NCBI GenBank assembly: GCA_027574665.1
Contig: CM050690.1
Span: 65,505,905 to 65,569,904, forward strand
DNA length: 64,000 bases
Source of the DNA: Rhynochetos jubatus
Taxonomy: Eukaryota > Chordata > Aves > Eurypygiformes > Rhynochetidae
Direction of reading: 5' to 3'
In this document: piece after piece, positions 51,477-64,000 of the stretch
Layout: each line of letters begins with the position of its first letter
How positions within the stretch are numbered: the stretch's first letter is position 1
Notes under the pieces: model-generated
What the model was told of the DNA's origin: nothing
The model's database searches: none
The model's input: the letters and a program-made list of their open reading frames with translations, nothing else
Made by a program: the position numbers and the translations under genes

Positions 51477-51800
51477 GACGGTTTGTGAGAGCCCTGGGAG
51501 GAACTTTGATACCAAAATCTCATCTAGTCATCTCCTCGGACAGTGACCTTCAAAACGGTCCGTCAGCCAGTGACGCGAGCAGCGCAGAAACAGAGACTTT
51601 CTTTGAACCAGACCTCTGCCTTTGCTTTTGTGAGCAGCAGTGCTTCGTAAGGGACCAACAGCGGCAGGCACCCGAGCCACCGCTGCTGAGCGGTGAGCGT
51701 GCAGCTCGCGCAAAGCACCCACGTGGTTTTCACAGCGAGCCGTGACAAAGAAGGTTCATAACTGCAACGTTTGTCGCAAAGGGAGAAAAAATTCTCGTGG
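51477..51800. promoter_or_regulatory. small CpG-dense patch
   Basis: By eye there are about 19 CpG dinucleotides between 51537 and 51775, well above neighbouring DNA. A + strand donor-like GAGCG|GTGAGC lies at 51692/51693. A + strand frame spans 51485-51745 without a recognised family. It could be a small CpG island, an alternative first exon, or an unmethylated regulatory element. Confidence 0.35.
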
Positions 51801-54800
51801 TAGCAGCTTCCGGGCAAGATGGGGGATGGGGAGGCCAAAGGTGGCCATAGGCATGTCAGTGACCTTGGTGATTTATATGGGATTGTCCCTTTGGTGGTTT
51901 TTTTAAATCGAAATTGAAATTCCACCATTCGGGCTGTGGTTTCCTTGTGCAGTGCATGAGCTGGGCACTCTGGTCATCAGAGCTGCTCTGAGGAAAACTT
52001 CATGGCTCACTTGAAATAGCAATGCATATGCTCTGCGCTGACATGGGCCTGGGTCTCTGTGGGTTCTCCCTGGCCAGGCCAGGCCCTGGGAGAGCTCAGT
52101 CTGCTGCCCTGGCAGATCTCCTTGGCTCTGGTGAAAAGCTTCTTCCCTCCTCTGCCTCCATTGACTTAGGCCTCTATACTGTTGCTGCCTACAGAAGTGC
52201 TGAGTAACCCTCTCTCCCCACAGATTTCTCAGCCACAGTAATAATGTGCCATCATCTAAGCAAGGCATAAAAATTATAACCACAGGGACAAAACTGTAAC
52301 TCATATAAAGTTGTTTTCTCATCTTCCACCACAGTTAGAGCATTGAGCTCAACCCCTCTTAATATTCTAGTCTCCGGGTTTTACATTAGGGCTTACCACG
52401 CACTCCTGCGTGAAAAAGACATGGGATCCTTAATGAGCAGAAGTGCTAATATCCTTGAGTTTCTCACCTGAACGGCTCTGCTGCACCTTCTGTAGTAGGA
52501 GAGATGTGCAACCTCTCATGGGGAAGAGGTGAAACCTACTGAGGGCCCAACTGCTATTGTTGTGGTGTTTGCCTATTCCGAGGACACGCTTGGCTCAAAC
52601 AGTGGTACAGTACAAGACCCACAGTCCAGGGTGCAATGCTTTCAGGGGTTTTGTGCAGCCTGCCTTAGTCAGCGGGAAAATGGCAGTGACAGGGGACATT
52701 TTGTGTAGGCAAGCCCTGGAAGCTGGGAGCAAAATGTGATCCCATTTGCATTAGCCATGGCACTAACAAACATTAAGCTCCAGCTTTTAATATCCATTTG
52801 TTTCATACAAAAGCTATTAAGATATTGCGTAGAGTGTTTTCAGGGCACTTTTATTTGCAGAGATAACTACTGACCTAGGAAAATCTTCCCATTCTGCGTA
52901 ATCCAACCCATGGTAATTAGGACTTCTAACAAATGAACCAGAAAGATATGATTAATTTCCTGAAAAATTATGTTCAAATTAGAACAGGGTGCTGTAATAT
53001 GGGCCAGCTAGTCACAGACATTTATAATCACTGGGAAGATTTATGTTAAACGACATGAGAATATAATTCTATACATTTGCAACAACTCCTTTTCCCCAGT
53101 GCAGGAACTCATTCGCTGGTTGAGGATAAAAGATACTTCATGTTTTTTACAGAAATAGCTCTTAAAAGCAATCTGGTGTCCTGTTGCCAGTGCTTGTCTG
53201 GTAGTGACAGTAAGTGATATGCCGTGTGATGCTCCAAATAGAAAGTGTGATCACTGGTGACAGTCAGAATACCAGGAAGGTGCTGCCTGGATCTGCAAAC
53301 TATGGCCCATTAACACTGGCCCATTAAAAGCAACACAAAGAATGGGAAATAAGTCTGGGCTTAACAGGATAACCAGTAGAATACGAAGAATAATTTATAG
53401 CTGGGAGAGATGAGTGACATTCAAGCAAGCCACTATCTGCAAGAAAACATCTGGAAGCTCAGAATGGAGTGGTTCTGGGAAGGACCAGGACAGTCAAAAA
53501 TAACAAAGCAACAGCAAAACTGGTAACAGAAAAGGATAAGGGTAGGATAAAGCTGAAGAAAAGGACAATGCTATCTGGGCTGCATGCACAGGAGGAACTT
53601 GTCAGAGAATGATTTATGCCTCTGTAGAAATTGAGGAAGCCTGATTTTACAGTTGAGTTAATCGGGATTTTCATAAATAAATTGGTGTCCAGCAGCCTGT
53701 GGTTTTGTCTCTTTTAAGCCTTAGCAATGAGTCATGTTTGCTGCTACCCAGAAACCCAATTTGCTGGCAAGGGTTTCCTCCCTTGTACTGCAGAGCACTG
53801 CGTTTGCTCCAGGAAAGGGGAACAGGAGGTCATGTTTCAATGGGCACTCATTCGTTGCTCCCTGGAGAAAGTGGCTCAGACTCTGCAAGGTGCCTGAGAA
53901 CATCAGGAGACCTGAACTTCTGTGGCCAACTCCATACAGAAAAAATCCTTAAGGGTTTGGCAGGTAGCAGTCTTTTGGTTGGATGGCTGAAAAAATCCTA
54001 TATAATAAGCAGCAGACTATCCTACTGTAAAACTTAAAAAGCAATTTTTTTCCTAATAGTCACAGAAATGTTATCATTGTTGGGAGTACAGCGTTGTCTC
54101 TGGCATTAAAAAAAAAAGAAGGAAAAAGCTCCATGTGCTTGTTTTGTCAGTGATCAAAGCACTTCTTTTTTGGGGTGTGTTTTATAGCTCCATCACCTGT
54201 CACGTTTGGCACTAAATAGAGATAATGTTGTGTAGGAGCCACAGCAGGAAAAACAGGCAAGGTGATGTTAATGTAATATTAAGGATGTTGTCCTCTGGAG
54301 GGATTATCTTCTTCTAGCAGTGGAAGTGCCATTGTGGTGGTGTTACTCTGAGGAGGACGGGGGGATGGATCAAACACTGCAAACCTACAGAGTGAAGGGG
54401 ATGTTTCTGCATATTCCCTCTGATACGTCCGGTTGGTCAGCTCCTTTAACGTCTTGCTCATTGCTCACAGCTTCGATTTTTTTAAATACATGAAGGTGCC
54501 CAAAACACATCATGGGTAGCTGCAGTATTGCAGGTCTTATGTGCTTGGCTAGTGTTTGCCCTTCCAGATGAGTGCTTGGAGCTCATGGCAGCAGCGTTGG
54601 GCAAGGGACCGAGCTGTGTTCTGCAGAGTGAAAAGTGTTCTTTAAGACAATAGAAAAAAATAGAAAGAGGAAGAGAAAGGGCTGTGATTTCAACTTGGTG
54701 AGTTCATTTTATTGCAGGCATTTAAGTGTTATGCACATGAGAAGGTGATAAAAAAACTTAGAAGCTGGGCAGAAAATCTCATAAAATCCTGAGCCTGTGT

Positions 54801-56882
54801 TGCTAGAAGCCTGCTCTCCCCTCAGCTGTGTGCACAGCACTGAAGAGACTTAAGGGTGTTGAAGAGACCCTGTCTTGACAGGCAAAAATGTTTTGTTTTG
54901 AAGCCATGTACAGGTGGATGCACATGATTGAAAACCATATCCTTTGGGCTGTGAAGGCAGCAGGGTTGCTCCTGAGCTGTGAGTGACAGGGGCACAGGCT
55001 GCATGCTGACAAGTGGGAGGCTGCTCCTGCCCCTTGATGAGCCCTAAGGATGCCACAAGCTCGAAGGATAAAATCTGAGGAAAGAGATAAGGACGGGAGT
55101 TTGTGGTGCAGCCCTGAGGAGAAAGAATTAATATAAATGTCAGGAACACTTTCAAAGAAATCCCTCAATGGAAAAACCCCTTGCCCTGTCAGTATTAACA
55201 GCCTCCGGGGGGTGTTGGGGAAAGGAAGTTTGCAAAGGCTGGCTGGTTTTTGCACGGATTCCCTCAAATGGCAGAGCAAGTCTCACTTACTGTGGGTGGA
55301 GAAAATGAGAGAGGCTGCAAGGACTGCCCTCTGTGACCAGCTGCCTCTCCTATTTCTTTCTAGTGGTTATTTTTAGTAGTATTGCTTTTGTATTACTGAG
55401 AATGCTCTCTGAGGAAGCCTATTAGGAAGAGAGCTCTAGCAGTTTGGGGAAAACCAGGAAACTTTCTTTCAGCCAGAAAGCTTTTATGTAGGGCAGAAAG
55501 TTCTGCTGCTCGCCTTGGCTCGGTGGGTGCTGCCCTTGTCAAGCTATCACCCGTGCGTGGTGCGCAGGCCATCAGAGGCTCTTCTGTGCCAGTTACAGGA
55601 AGGAGATCTTCAGGTTTCTGCTCCCGCTGACACTGGGTACAATGTTGTGTTTCTGCAGCAGGACTCGGCCAGAGACAGGAGGCACAGCATATTAATGACT
55701 CCTGCCAATTTCTCCATGTGGCTGCTAGAGCATTTTATGGTAGTTTGCTCAGATACAAATGAACTCACCCTTCCACTCTTCCCTTACTCCTACTGGCTTT
55801 ATCAGGACACTGCTTAGATTTGGTCTTTGGAGTCTCCCTTGATGCTTCCCAGAGCATCCCCTGGGAATTCTGAAAGCATTCTAAAAAGAGAAGCACAAGG
55901 GATATGAATTCAATCCCACTACCCTGTCTGTAACGGCAGTATTTGGTCCAGCCACTGGGCAAAGCACATCCTTTGATGTCCTTCTGGATTGTTCCAGTCC
56001 AGCACAGACTGGTCCAGCAGGGAGAGCTCAGGACTTTTGCTGCATTCCCATCCATTCTTTCGGAACTCAAAAATAGCCCCGTGCCAGGGCTAGGACATGG
56101 AAATAACACAGGCTGCATAAAATGCGGGGAGGCTTTCTGGCAGCTGGGAGATCAGCATTCAGAATCAGCTGCTTTGTGCTTTCGCTGGTCCTGCAAGACC
56201 CATATCCACAGTGCCTTGCCCCTGCCCCTTCCTGCTTTGCTGTGCTCTAGTGTGTCAGAAACACTCAATTATTTCTTCCCTTTCTTTCTTCACATCTGCT
56301 CTCACTGTGTCCCAGATAACAGAGACCTCCTTCCTCATGTCTTTGAAATAAAACACTTCTTCCATGAAGTCCTGATTATCTCCTCAGTCGATAAAAGTAA
56401 ATCCTCCAGAACCTTCAAAAGGTTGTCATTACCTGGCACAACATCCATAAGCTCTTGTTGCTGCCTATATCCTCTTTTCCCAGCAAATGCTTTCCTGCCA
56501 TGGTGTTTTTTTCCTGACACTCATCCAATAATAGTTTAATTAAAGTCCTGTGGGTCTTGTGGATGTGAGCAGGCTTTATGTGTGAACTAGCTGAAGAGAA
56601 ATCGGTGATTCAGATTGCATTTTACAGCAAAGAAATATACAGTACCTCTTTTCACTCTGTTGGGTCTGCTGTTCAAGTAGTGCAGGAGGTAAGAACCTGG
56701 CCAAAAGAAGTTGATTCTGTGTAAAAGAATCAGAGGAGCACAAAATGCAACCGTTGGATTGTAACTTCATTGATGCATACACACAAAGTACCTTGGAAAA
56801 GTCATCATCTCCTTAGGTGTACCAGAAGGTGAAAGATCGCTAAACATTATTTTCAGTGCTTTAAATAGATTTGTTGTTTGGA

Positions 56883-56897
56883 GTGTGTGTGTGTGTG
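56883..56897. repeat. short GT microsatellite
   Basis: A perfect GT run of seven units. Confidence 0.85.
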
Positions 56898-59577
56898 CTT
56901 ATGGGCAGTAGTAATACTAGGAACTGAGCAGAATCAAGAAAAAGTATATCTCATTATAATGCTACTACATATAAGAAAAATGTAGAAGGGGAAAATCAAT
57001 AGATTAGGTTATCACTGAGGCATTTGCAGCTTGCATCCTATTAAAAGCCCAGGCTGTCTGTTTGGCAGAACATGAAATCTAAGCCTCTGAATGAATGTGA
57101 GCAGTTCTGTCCACGGACATGTAACTACTGATTGCAATTGATCTTCTGTGAGTAGGGCAGATAAATCATTTTCCAGGCAGATGTTTCACAGACCTGTCTG
57201 TGAATGCTGCATAGGAAACAATTTTTCCATAGTCCTTTTGGATCTCTACAGAAAAAAAAAATCACCAGCTATATCAAGGGTTTGTATTGGCTATATTAGA
57301 GTTTATGCTGGCTGTTCGCAAGACCCAAGAGAGTACTTGAACAAGATGTGGAAGTAGAAAATTAGGATATATAAATTTTCAGCCCCTGGATCTTGCATAT
57401 CTGTCAGATTGCATAGTCGTAAACTTCTGAAATACATTTTGACTCTTTATCAGGAACAAAGTTCATTATCATACTCTCAGGGAATTGTCAATGGGAAAAA
57501 TACTAATTACTAGCAATGCTTGAATTGAATTGAGTGTTTTATTAAGGGCTGCAGTTGCAGCCAGCTCCATGCTCAAAGGAGTTCTGCATTTAGCTGCCTC
57601 CCTGAGGTCCTGTCTGACTTCTCTGGAAAGCCGTCATACTAACATTAAGTGGTGAAAGGAACAAGTACAACAAAATCTGTCTCATTCAATGACTGTGTTC
57701 AGTGGGATGCCATTAAAGTGAGCAGATTGCGTCTGCTGGATGTGACCCTTTGCTGGCAGACCGCTGCATTGAGTATCATGGTGACCCATATTTATCATGG
57801 TTTCACAGGAAGCACACAGCAGGTGGAAATCAGACAGAAAGAGGGAAGAGGATTTTCCACACTTCGGCTTGTGGCTCAGGGCACACATAACAGCAAAATC
57901 AGTCCAGTGAAGAAGTGCTGCAACACTGGAACCTCATACTGCCTAGCACCACCTGCATCGCCAACCCAGGCGTCTGGGAAAAGAAGGCTAGCTGTAGTCA
58001 AGTCAAAGAAAGAAATGGCTCAGGGCAGCAAAATGGCAATGGTCTCATTTTGCCCTGTGCCAGACAGGTGGGAAGCTGGGCCAGGGCTGCCGCTTCTGCC
58101 AAGGTAAGGGATTAAGGTGTGCAGAGTTTGCTCCTCCCGGTGGCAGCACACCCCGTCCCAAAATCTCTCACAGCTGATGGTAAAGGGACACCAGGATTAA
58201 CTCCACAATTCCTTTTCCACTACATTTTGCCTTCCTGGGTGCAGAGCAGCATGACCATGGTCCAGCGCTGGCTCTTGTTGTTGATGTGGCCAGACAAGCC
58301 TCGAGGCAGCTCTGCAGCAAAACTGTGCAGCTGAACCTGCAGCACTGGTTCTCCCAGATAGGGACAGTAAGCTTGTGTTCTTTGAAGGAAGAAAACTATG
58401 TGAAATACAGCCCTGTTGTGCTCAGATACAACACGGTGTAATTTTGAGTCATTTTCTCTATCCATGTAACTGCTAGTGAGAGGCAGACTGGGAAATCTTC
58501 ATGTTTCCTGGGCCACTGAATTAATCAGAAAGCCTGAATCTGCCTATTATTAATATTTTGTGTTGCTGAATTTGTCCAAAGCACTTGGCAATGACTTCTG
58601 CAATTCAACTCCACTGCCATTATCACAGCAGGCTCAAGGCAAGTCTGTTGCCAAGCAGACGGCTGCGTCCAGGAGAACAGGGCCATGTTTGCTTCCAGAC
58701 TGTTTAGAAATAGCCTGTATTACACTGCAGTGCAAAATGGGGCAATCACCTCTACCACTGCCAGCAAATAAAACCCAGCTACTAAATCGGGACCCGTTTG
58801 GCTCAGTGGCCAAATAAGCCAAATCAAAACACTTGATCCTGCTTAGACAGCTAGTCACAGGCAGGCTGTCTAAGGTCTGTCACTGTATCTTATCACTCTC
58901 TCCATAGGGAACATAGGCCTTCACTTTAGGGAGATGGCTTTCCTACGTACCTAGAATTAAGGTATGACTTAAGGGTTTCAGCCAGGCAGAGTAAATCCTA
59001 CCCTGGGATCCAACAGGAAGTTGTTTTTGACGGAGCTTCTGTACTGACTCACAGAGAATAAGGTGCTTGCTAACAACCAGGAACAAAGGGAATGAGGAGA
59101 CACAGCAGAGTGGAACATTTGTTTTTGTTGACAGAAATGTCCTGGATGCAAATCAGATTACTTCTCAAATAATTTACAAGTAACCTTATTTAACCTGCCC
59201 TTAAGTTGCAAGCTCTGCAACACACTTGTGGACTGATGTAACTGTAACTTGCCTTGTGATCTACAAATGTCTCTGGTACCTTCTCATCAGGTTATTCATC
59301 ATTTTTTTTTTTATGTCTAACCCTAACACTCAGTAGGTCTGGAAAGGCTTTCCTCACCTCTAACACTTTGCCCTTCTTTTTCACTCCTGCTTTTCTTACA
59401 GTAGTTGAAGTTACAGAAATAGCTGGCTTGGCCTGATGCTCGGTATTTTCTGCCCTCACACCAGCAAAGTGATACCATTATGTGGTGATCTCCAGTGAGC
59501 AGGGCAGCGTCTCCTGTTATTGGTGTTACCACATAGGTTCTGGTGAGAACAACTGTGTTAGGGTGGTATTTCATTGG

Positions 59578-59632
59578 TGTGGTTTTGGTTTTTTGGGTTT
59601 TGTTGGTTTTGGTTTTGTTTTTTTTTTTTTTT
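59578..59632. repeat. GTTTT-rich low-complexity tract
   Basis: The opposite-strand version of the CAAA-rich tracts: GGTTTTGG units followed by a run of T of about 15 bases. Confidence 0.9.
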
Positions 59633-62600
59633 AAATTTCCTGCTCACTGCTGATTGAAGCAATAACTTATCATGTAACCAAGCTGCTGATAAATTGGTTC
59701 AGAAGAGGTGGAGACAGAAAGCAGTTACAACAGGGCAGAAATTGCTGTTGTTTTTTCTTAGTAATCAGGGAAGTGTCTTTCTGGGAGTTTATCTACAAAC
59801 GCTACAAAGTTAGTGTACATTAAAAGGTTTCACACCATATAAGACACTGAATCGCTTCTGAAGGGACCTCCTTGGACTAAACAGAGAGCCTAACGCTCCT
59901 TACTTAGGCTGCAGTGTCTGTTGCCAAAAACTAAATGGTGTGGCTCTTCTGCTGGCTGCTACCACAGCCAGATGGGAACCAGTCACATGCTTCGTGAGGC
60001 ATGGTGCCGTGGAGCAGATGAGCAAACATGACTCTCCCAGCTCCTTCCAAGCCATGTGATTTCTCCTGCTGCTTCCACCACTTCTTGCCATCCTCCCGTG
60101 GTTCTTCTGCAGACTGTAATTTCTTCACAGATGCATTGGCAAACCCAGATGACACCAGATATCCTAACCTCATCCAGAAGCTTAGGCTCCTCAGTGCACA
60201 GATATCAATGTCTGTGTCTGACACCAGCCTCCAGTGGACCCTGTTTAACTGTAATAAAGAGCAGAGATGTAACAAATCTTAGTGTAGGGCTAGTTCACCT
60301 TGGCCTTCATGACCACCCTTGAAGATGATGGTGTGATTGAGGACTTGAGCCCTCAAGACTCCAGTGTAATATGCTACAGAGGTTAACAAGAAAAAAGGGA
60401 CTCAAAAAGTACATGGTCACAGATCCTACAAGGATAATGAATCAAAGCCTGGTTTGAGCCACATCATGGGGCAGTGCCGAGTCAAACTGTCCTGAAGGGT
60501 CCATTGCTGGTCTCAGTTGCATGAAAGGACCCTCAGGAGCAGGATCCCAGCTTGTGCTTGCCCATGCTACCTCCTTCATTGTTCACCCTTCACATTGGGA
60601 GGGTGAGGAGAGGAACGTGAGGGGATACAGCAGAGATCCTCTAAAGTCCTTCTCCCAGCACAACCTCCAGGAGGTGCCTTGGCATTTTTCTAGGCATCAG
60701 GTCAACCATATGACCACATGCAGGGGAAAGCATAAAAACACCCTACAGCTTTGCTATCTTATTGCTGATGCTACAGGCAAATGTGAGCATTACACAACAT
60801 GTAACTTGATTAGGGAATTGGACTCACCAGGCAAGTTTCACGTTTCTGCAGCAACGCAGACAAAACAAAATGAAAGCAAACTACCTCCCTACCTTCACCC
60901 TCAGGTTTTTCCTTCTGAAGGAAGCCAGGTGTGTCTCTCTCCCTGAGGGCAGCAATGTAAAAAGGAAGGAATTTTCATAATTCATCAGATTTCCTCTCCT
61001 CAGAAGTTGGGTGCTCAGGTCTCTGCACCCCCCAGGTCTTTCCCAGCCCTGGAAGCTTGTGGGTTTTATGTGGTGTGCTTTGGGATTGACTAACAAAGCT
61101 CATTAGCCATGCTGTAACCTATAAATCCCAGGCAGCTCAGCTGAACAGAACAAAACTTGGGACTCTCCTGGACTGGTGTCTTTGGCAGATGAGCAGGGCA
61201 GCAGATACCAAGCCTGTTTGGAGTTCTTGTCTCTTACCATCTTGGCCCACTGGGTCCAGCAGTCTGATCAGACAATCATTTTCATTAACTATTGCCAAAA
61301 GAAAAAATGGGAGTCAAGCTTAATGTGGTGAACAGCCACTGCAGTTTCTTAAGAAGTAGCTCATTTGGTAGATAAAAGCTTTTCCAGCAGTGGTTCTTTT
61401 TTATTCTAAGGGTGGAAATACTCAAAGATATTCACACTTAATTGATCTTCATTTCTTCTAGAAAGACAGCAAGACTTTACCCGTGTTTTATCAGCTCTTT
61501 TCTTTTTCTTTTTCTTTCCAGTATCTCATCACTAGGAGACAGGCACAGAATTCTCCTGGTGCTGAGTATCTCTGCAAATCCCTCTTTTCAGCTCCTATCT
61601 CTGGGTAGGGATCTGGGAACCAGATCTTGAACTTTAATTACTGTTACTTTATGCATGTTACCTGATCGCTGTGTGCCTCTAGTTTAACTATCTCTATGGC
61701 TAAATGAAGTGAAAAAAATAGTTCTTGTGAAGTACAGCTCTCCACCTGTTTTTCTAACCAACTTCTTGTTACAGTAAAGCACAGCAGCAGTGGGAAAAGG
61801 TTAGCTTGAAAAGGTAGACATCTGTGACTTGAACTGGAAGGAGGACCCATTGTCTATGAGTAGCAGGGTGCTATAGCTGCTAAGATCAGGAAAGACAGGG
61901 ACACAAAATCAAATACAAAGCCAGGATACAGCATTCTGCAATAAGAAATTCAGTGAGAATTGTAAAGCTGATCTGTTTAATGATGAAGATTTCATTGAAC
62001 TTAAGGGGAACGACATCTAGACAACAAGGCAAGAAGCAAGCAAGGGCACAACAGTGGTTAAAATCAGCTTTAAAGCACACATGAAATTGATGAATTCAAA
62101 GTTTTCTCTGAAACATTTGCTCCTTGGTGACAGGGCTGTGGGTTTTTGGAGCCCCGCCATGGCAAAGAGCAGCTGTGCGCTCTGCAGCACCAGCCGGTGG
62201 CCCCACTCCTGCACAGGCAATGCCCCACGGGTGCTTTGCCCTGACACGCAGTCAGCGTGGGAAGCCACAGGACGAGCACTGCAGGATGCACCACAGCCAA
62301 AGCTTGCATGGCACTCTAGATACCTGGCGGCAAAGCTTCTCCATCGCTTACCTCATTTCAGGGATCAGCATTTACAAAAAACAGACAGGGATAGGACTGC
62401 ATCTGAGGGGGAATTCCCTCTACATGTGGGTATTTAGAGCCTTTTCTCTCAGCTCTTCACTGCATGGGTTTGGGAAGGGAATGCTGCTGATGCCAGTCAA
62501 GCCAGGGCTTGAGGCAGAAAGATAGGCTAAAGCTGTGCCTCCTGTAGGGTGTGGTGCAGAGTACGGATGGACAAAGCCATAGATACTTATTGTTTGTTAA

Positions 62601-63005
62601 GGAGACACCTCTGAGTCCTAGTGAAGAAATGATCCCTTGATTTCAACAGGTTATTGTCGGTGTTGTAAACAAGCAGTGTTTATGTAGGCCTGGGACTTTG
62701 TCAAAGCATGCTTTAAGCTCCAGTGGAAACTTCTGCTTTGCTAAGTTGCTGTCAATATGCACAAGTTATTTTAGTATTAGAGCTTAAATATAGTTCTCTT
62801 TGAAAGTCATATTTATATTCACATGCTGCAATTTGTCGCAAATGTTTGGAAGATTGTCTTTAGTCTAGATGAAACAGCTCTCTACTTTTTCAGTTCATCT
62901 GATATTCACCTGGCATTTCTCAGAGCTCCAGGCTGGGAATTTTTAATTTCACATTCCAAATATTAAACCTCAAATGTACCTTTTAGGAGGTCAAAGTCAA
63001 CTACC

Positions 63006-63019
63006 TTTTTTTTTTTTTT
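63006..63019. repeat. poly(T) run
   Basis: Fourteen consecutive T bases. No retrocopy is recognised on the minus strand next to it. Confidence 0.85.
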
Positions 63020-64000
63020 AAGCCAAGCCATCAGAACCAAGAAGGGATACATTACGATTTAGCTTTGTGTGTGGAACCCTAGTGACAGGATAACCCTCTG
63101 GGAGAGACTGAGTGAGGAGAAAGGTGAAGCCAGTATCTGGAAGGCAGTATTAATTTTAGGAGGGGGTTAACAAAGGAAACTAGAGAAGGGTTGGTACAAA
63201 GTCATAATGGGAGATATGGATAAGGCTTTGTGGTCTACATGAGATGCCTTTTACTGTTACCTTCGAAACATGGATGGGAGATGTCAGCATGCCTGCTTTT
63301 CACTGTAAATGGAAGTTGACAAGGATTTGTCGACTTTCACATTCACATTCTTGAATGGTGAATTGCCTCACTTTCTAATTGTGGGGATTTTTAAATAACT
63401 CAAACTCTGGAGTGTGCTGTGCTTCATATTACCAGACTTTTTAAATACTACTTTAGATATGTCTTTTTTATCTTATCTGGGACCCACCATTTTTCCATTT
63501 GTTGGAATGCCTTTTTTCTTTATGCACAATCTCTGTTTTCTTTATTCACATATTCTGTGTTCCACTGAAATTAAGAAAAGCTTAACATGTTTGAAAACTA
63601 CTCCTGCTGGTGGTAATGAACCATGCCTGTACAGACTAAGCATGCCGGCGTGGCAGTGCTTTCCGCTATGTGTCTCTTAGGTTGTACAGGTCTACTCCCC
63701 ATCGCAAAGCATGCACACGTTTGTTCTATTGAAACCTGCTGCATTCTACCCCAGAGGTAACCTCCTGTGACTGCCCTTTTCCCTCTGCTGGGAAGATTAT
63801 GTGAGGTTATTCAGCTGGATGTTTTTTCCTATCATTTGTGTCTCCTGTGTCACGTGCCTGACATGACTAGAAGCAGATGAGAGGAATTATTTTATGATTA
63901 TGTAGCAAGTTGTAAAAGAAATACATACGATCCTCTCGAGGGTTTGCTCCCTTATATAACACTGTGCTATGTGCTGTAAGTACATAGATGCTTTCAACCT

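Larger units (their letters stand above)
51801..64000. other. downstream flanking DNA, no gene seen
   Basis: GT microsatellite at 56883, GTTTT tract at 59578 and poly(T) at 63006. The longest frame (55943-56539, 198 codons, +) is rich in Cys, Ser, His and Phe and resembles no family I know, so I treat it as chance. No repeat family was recognised. Confidence 0.4.

Noticed and set aside
55943-56539. 198-codon + strand frame, one of the longest outside GCNT4
   Set aside because: Composition is chance-like (many Cys, Ser, His, Phe), there is no domain or family resemblance, and frames this long are expected now and then in 64 kb.
61500-61522. Long pyrimidine tract ending in CCAG, like a splice acceptor
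   Set aside because: No convincing open segment with a paired donor follows; CT-rich runs of this kind are common.

Overview
The window reads as avian nuclear DNA. It carries CR1 LINE fragments with the CR1 3' end, LTRs of two ERVL-like families that are common in neoavian genomes, and one intact vertebrate gene. The genome group and CR1 calls rest on recognising the repeats by eye. Placement on the Z chromosome is an inference from the known correspondence of human 5q13 (GCNT4, HMGCR, HEXB) with bird Z.

The only protein-coding gene I can support is GCNT4 (core 2 beta-1,6-N-acetylglucosaminyltransferase 3) on the + strand. It has a single 455-codon coding exon at 33240-34607. A strong CpG island at about 13.8-14.7 kb is the likely promoter and first noncoding exon, so the 5' intron is about 18.8 kb. 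A candidate 63-nt internal noncoding exon lies at 31595-31657. The 3' UTR runs about 1.85 kb to an AATAAA at 36454.

Layout: 1-13.8 kb is AT-rich flanking DNA with no recognisable exon and two CR1 tails. 13.8-14.7 kb is the CpG island promoter. 14.7-33.2 kb is the presumed GCNT4 intron, holding three LTRs (19.2, 28.2 and 32.8 kb) and two CR1 tails. 33.2-36.5 kb is the coding exon and 3' UTR. 36.5-64 kb is a gene-poor stretch with a CR1 tail at 36.7 kb, a roughly 2-kb internally deleted CR1 at 42.4-44.5 kb, microsatellites and a small CpG-dense patch at 51.5 kb. In mammals FAM169A is the next gene downstream on the same strand; I see no recognisable part of it here.

I found no operon, CRISPR array, tRNA or undescribed multi-gene system. 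The points most worth checking are the candidate internal exon and its effect on the start-codon context, the LTR next to the coding exon, and the CpG patch at 51.5 kb.
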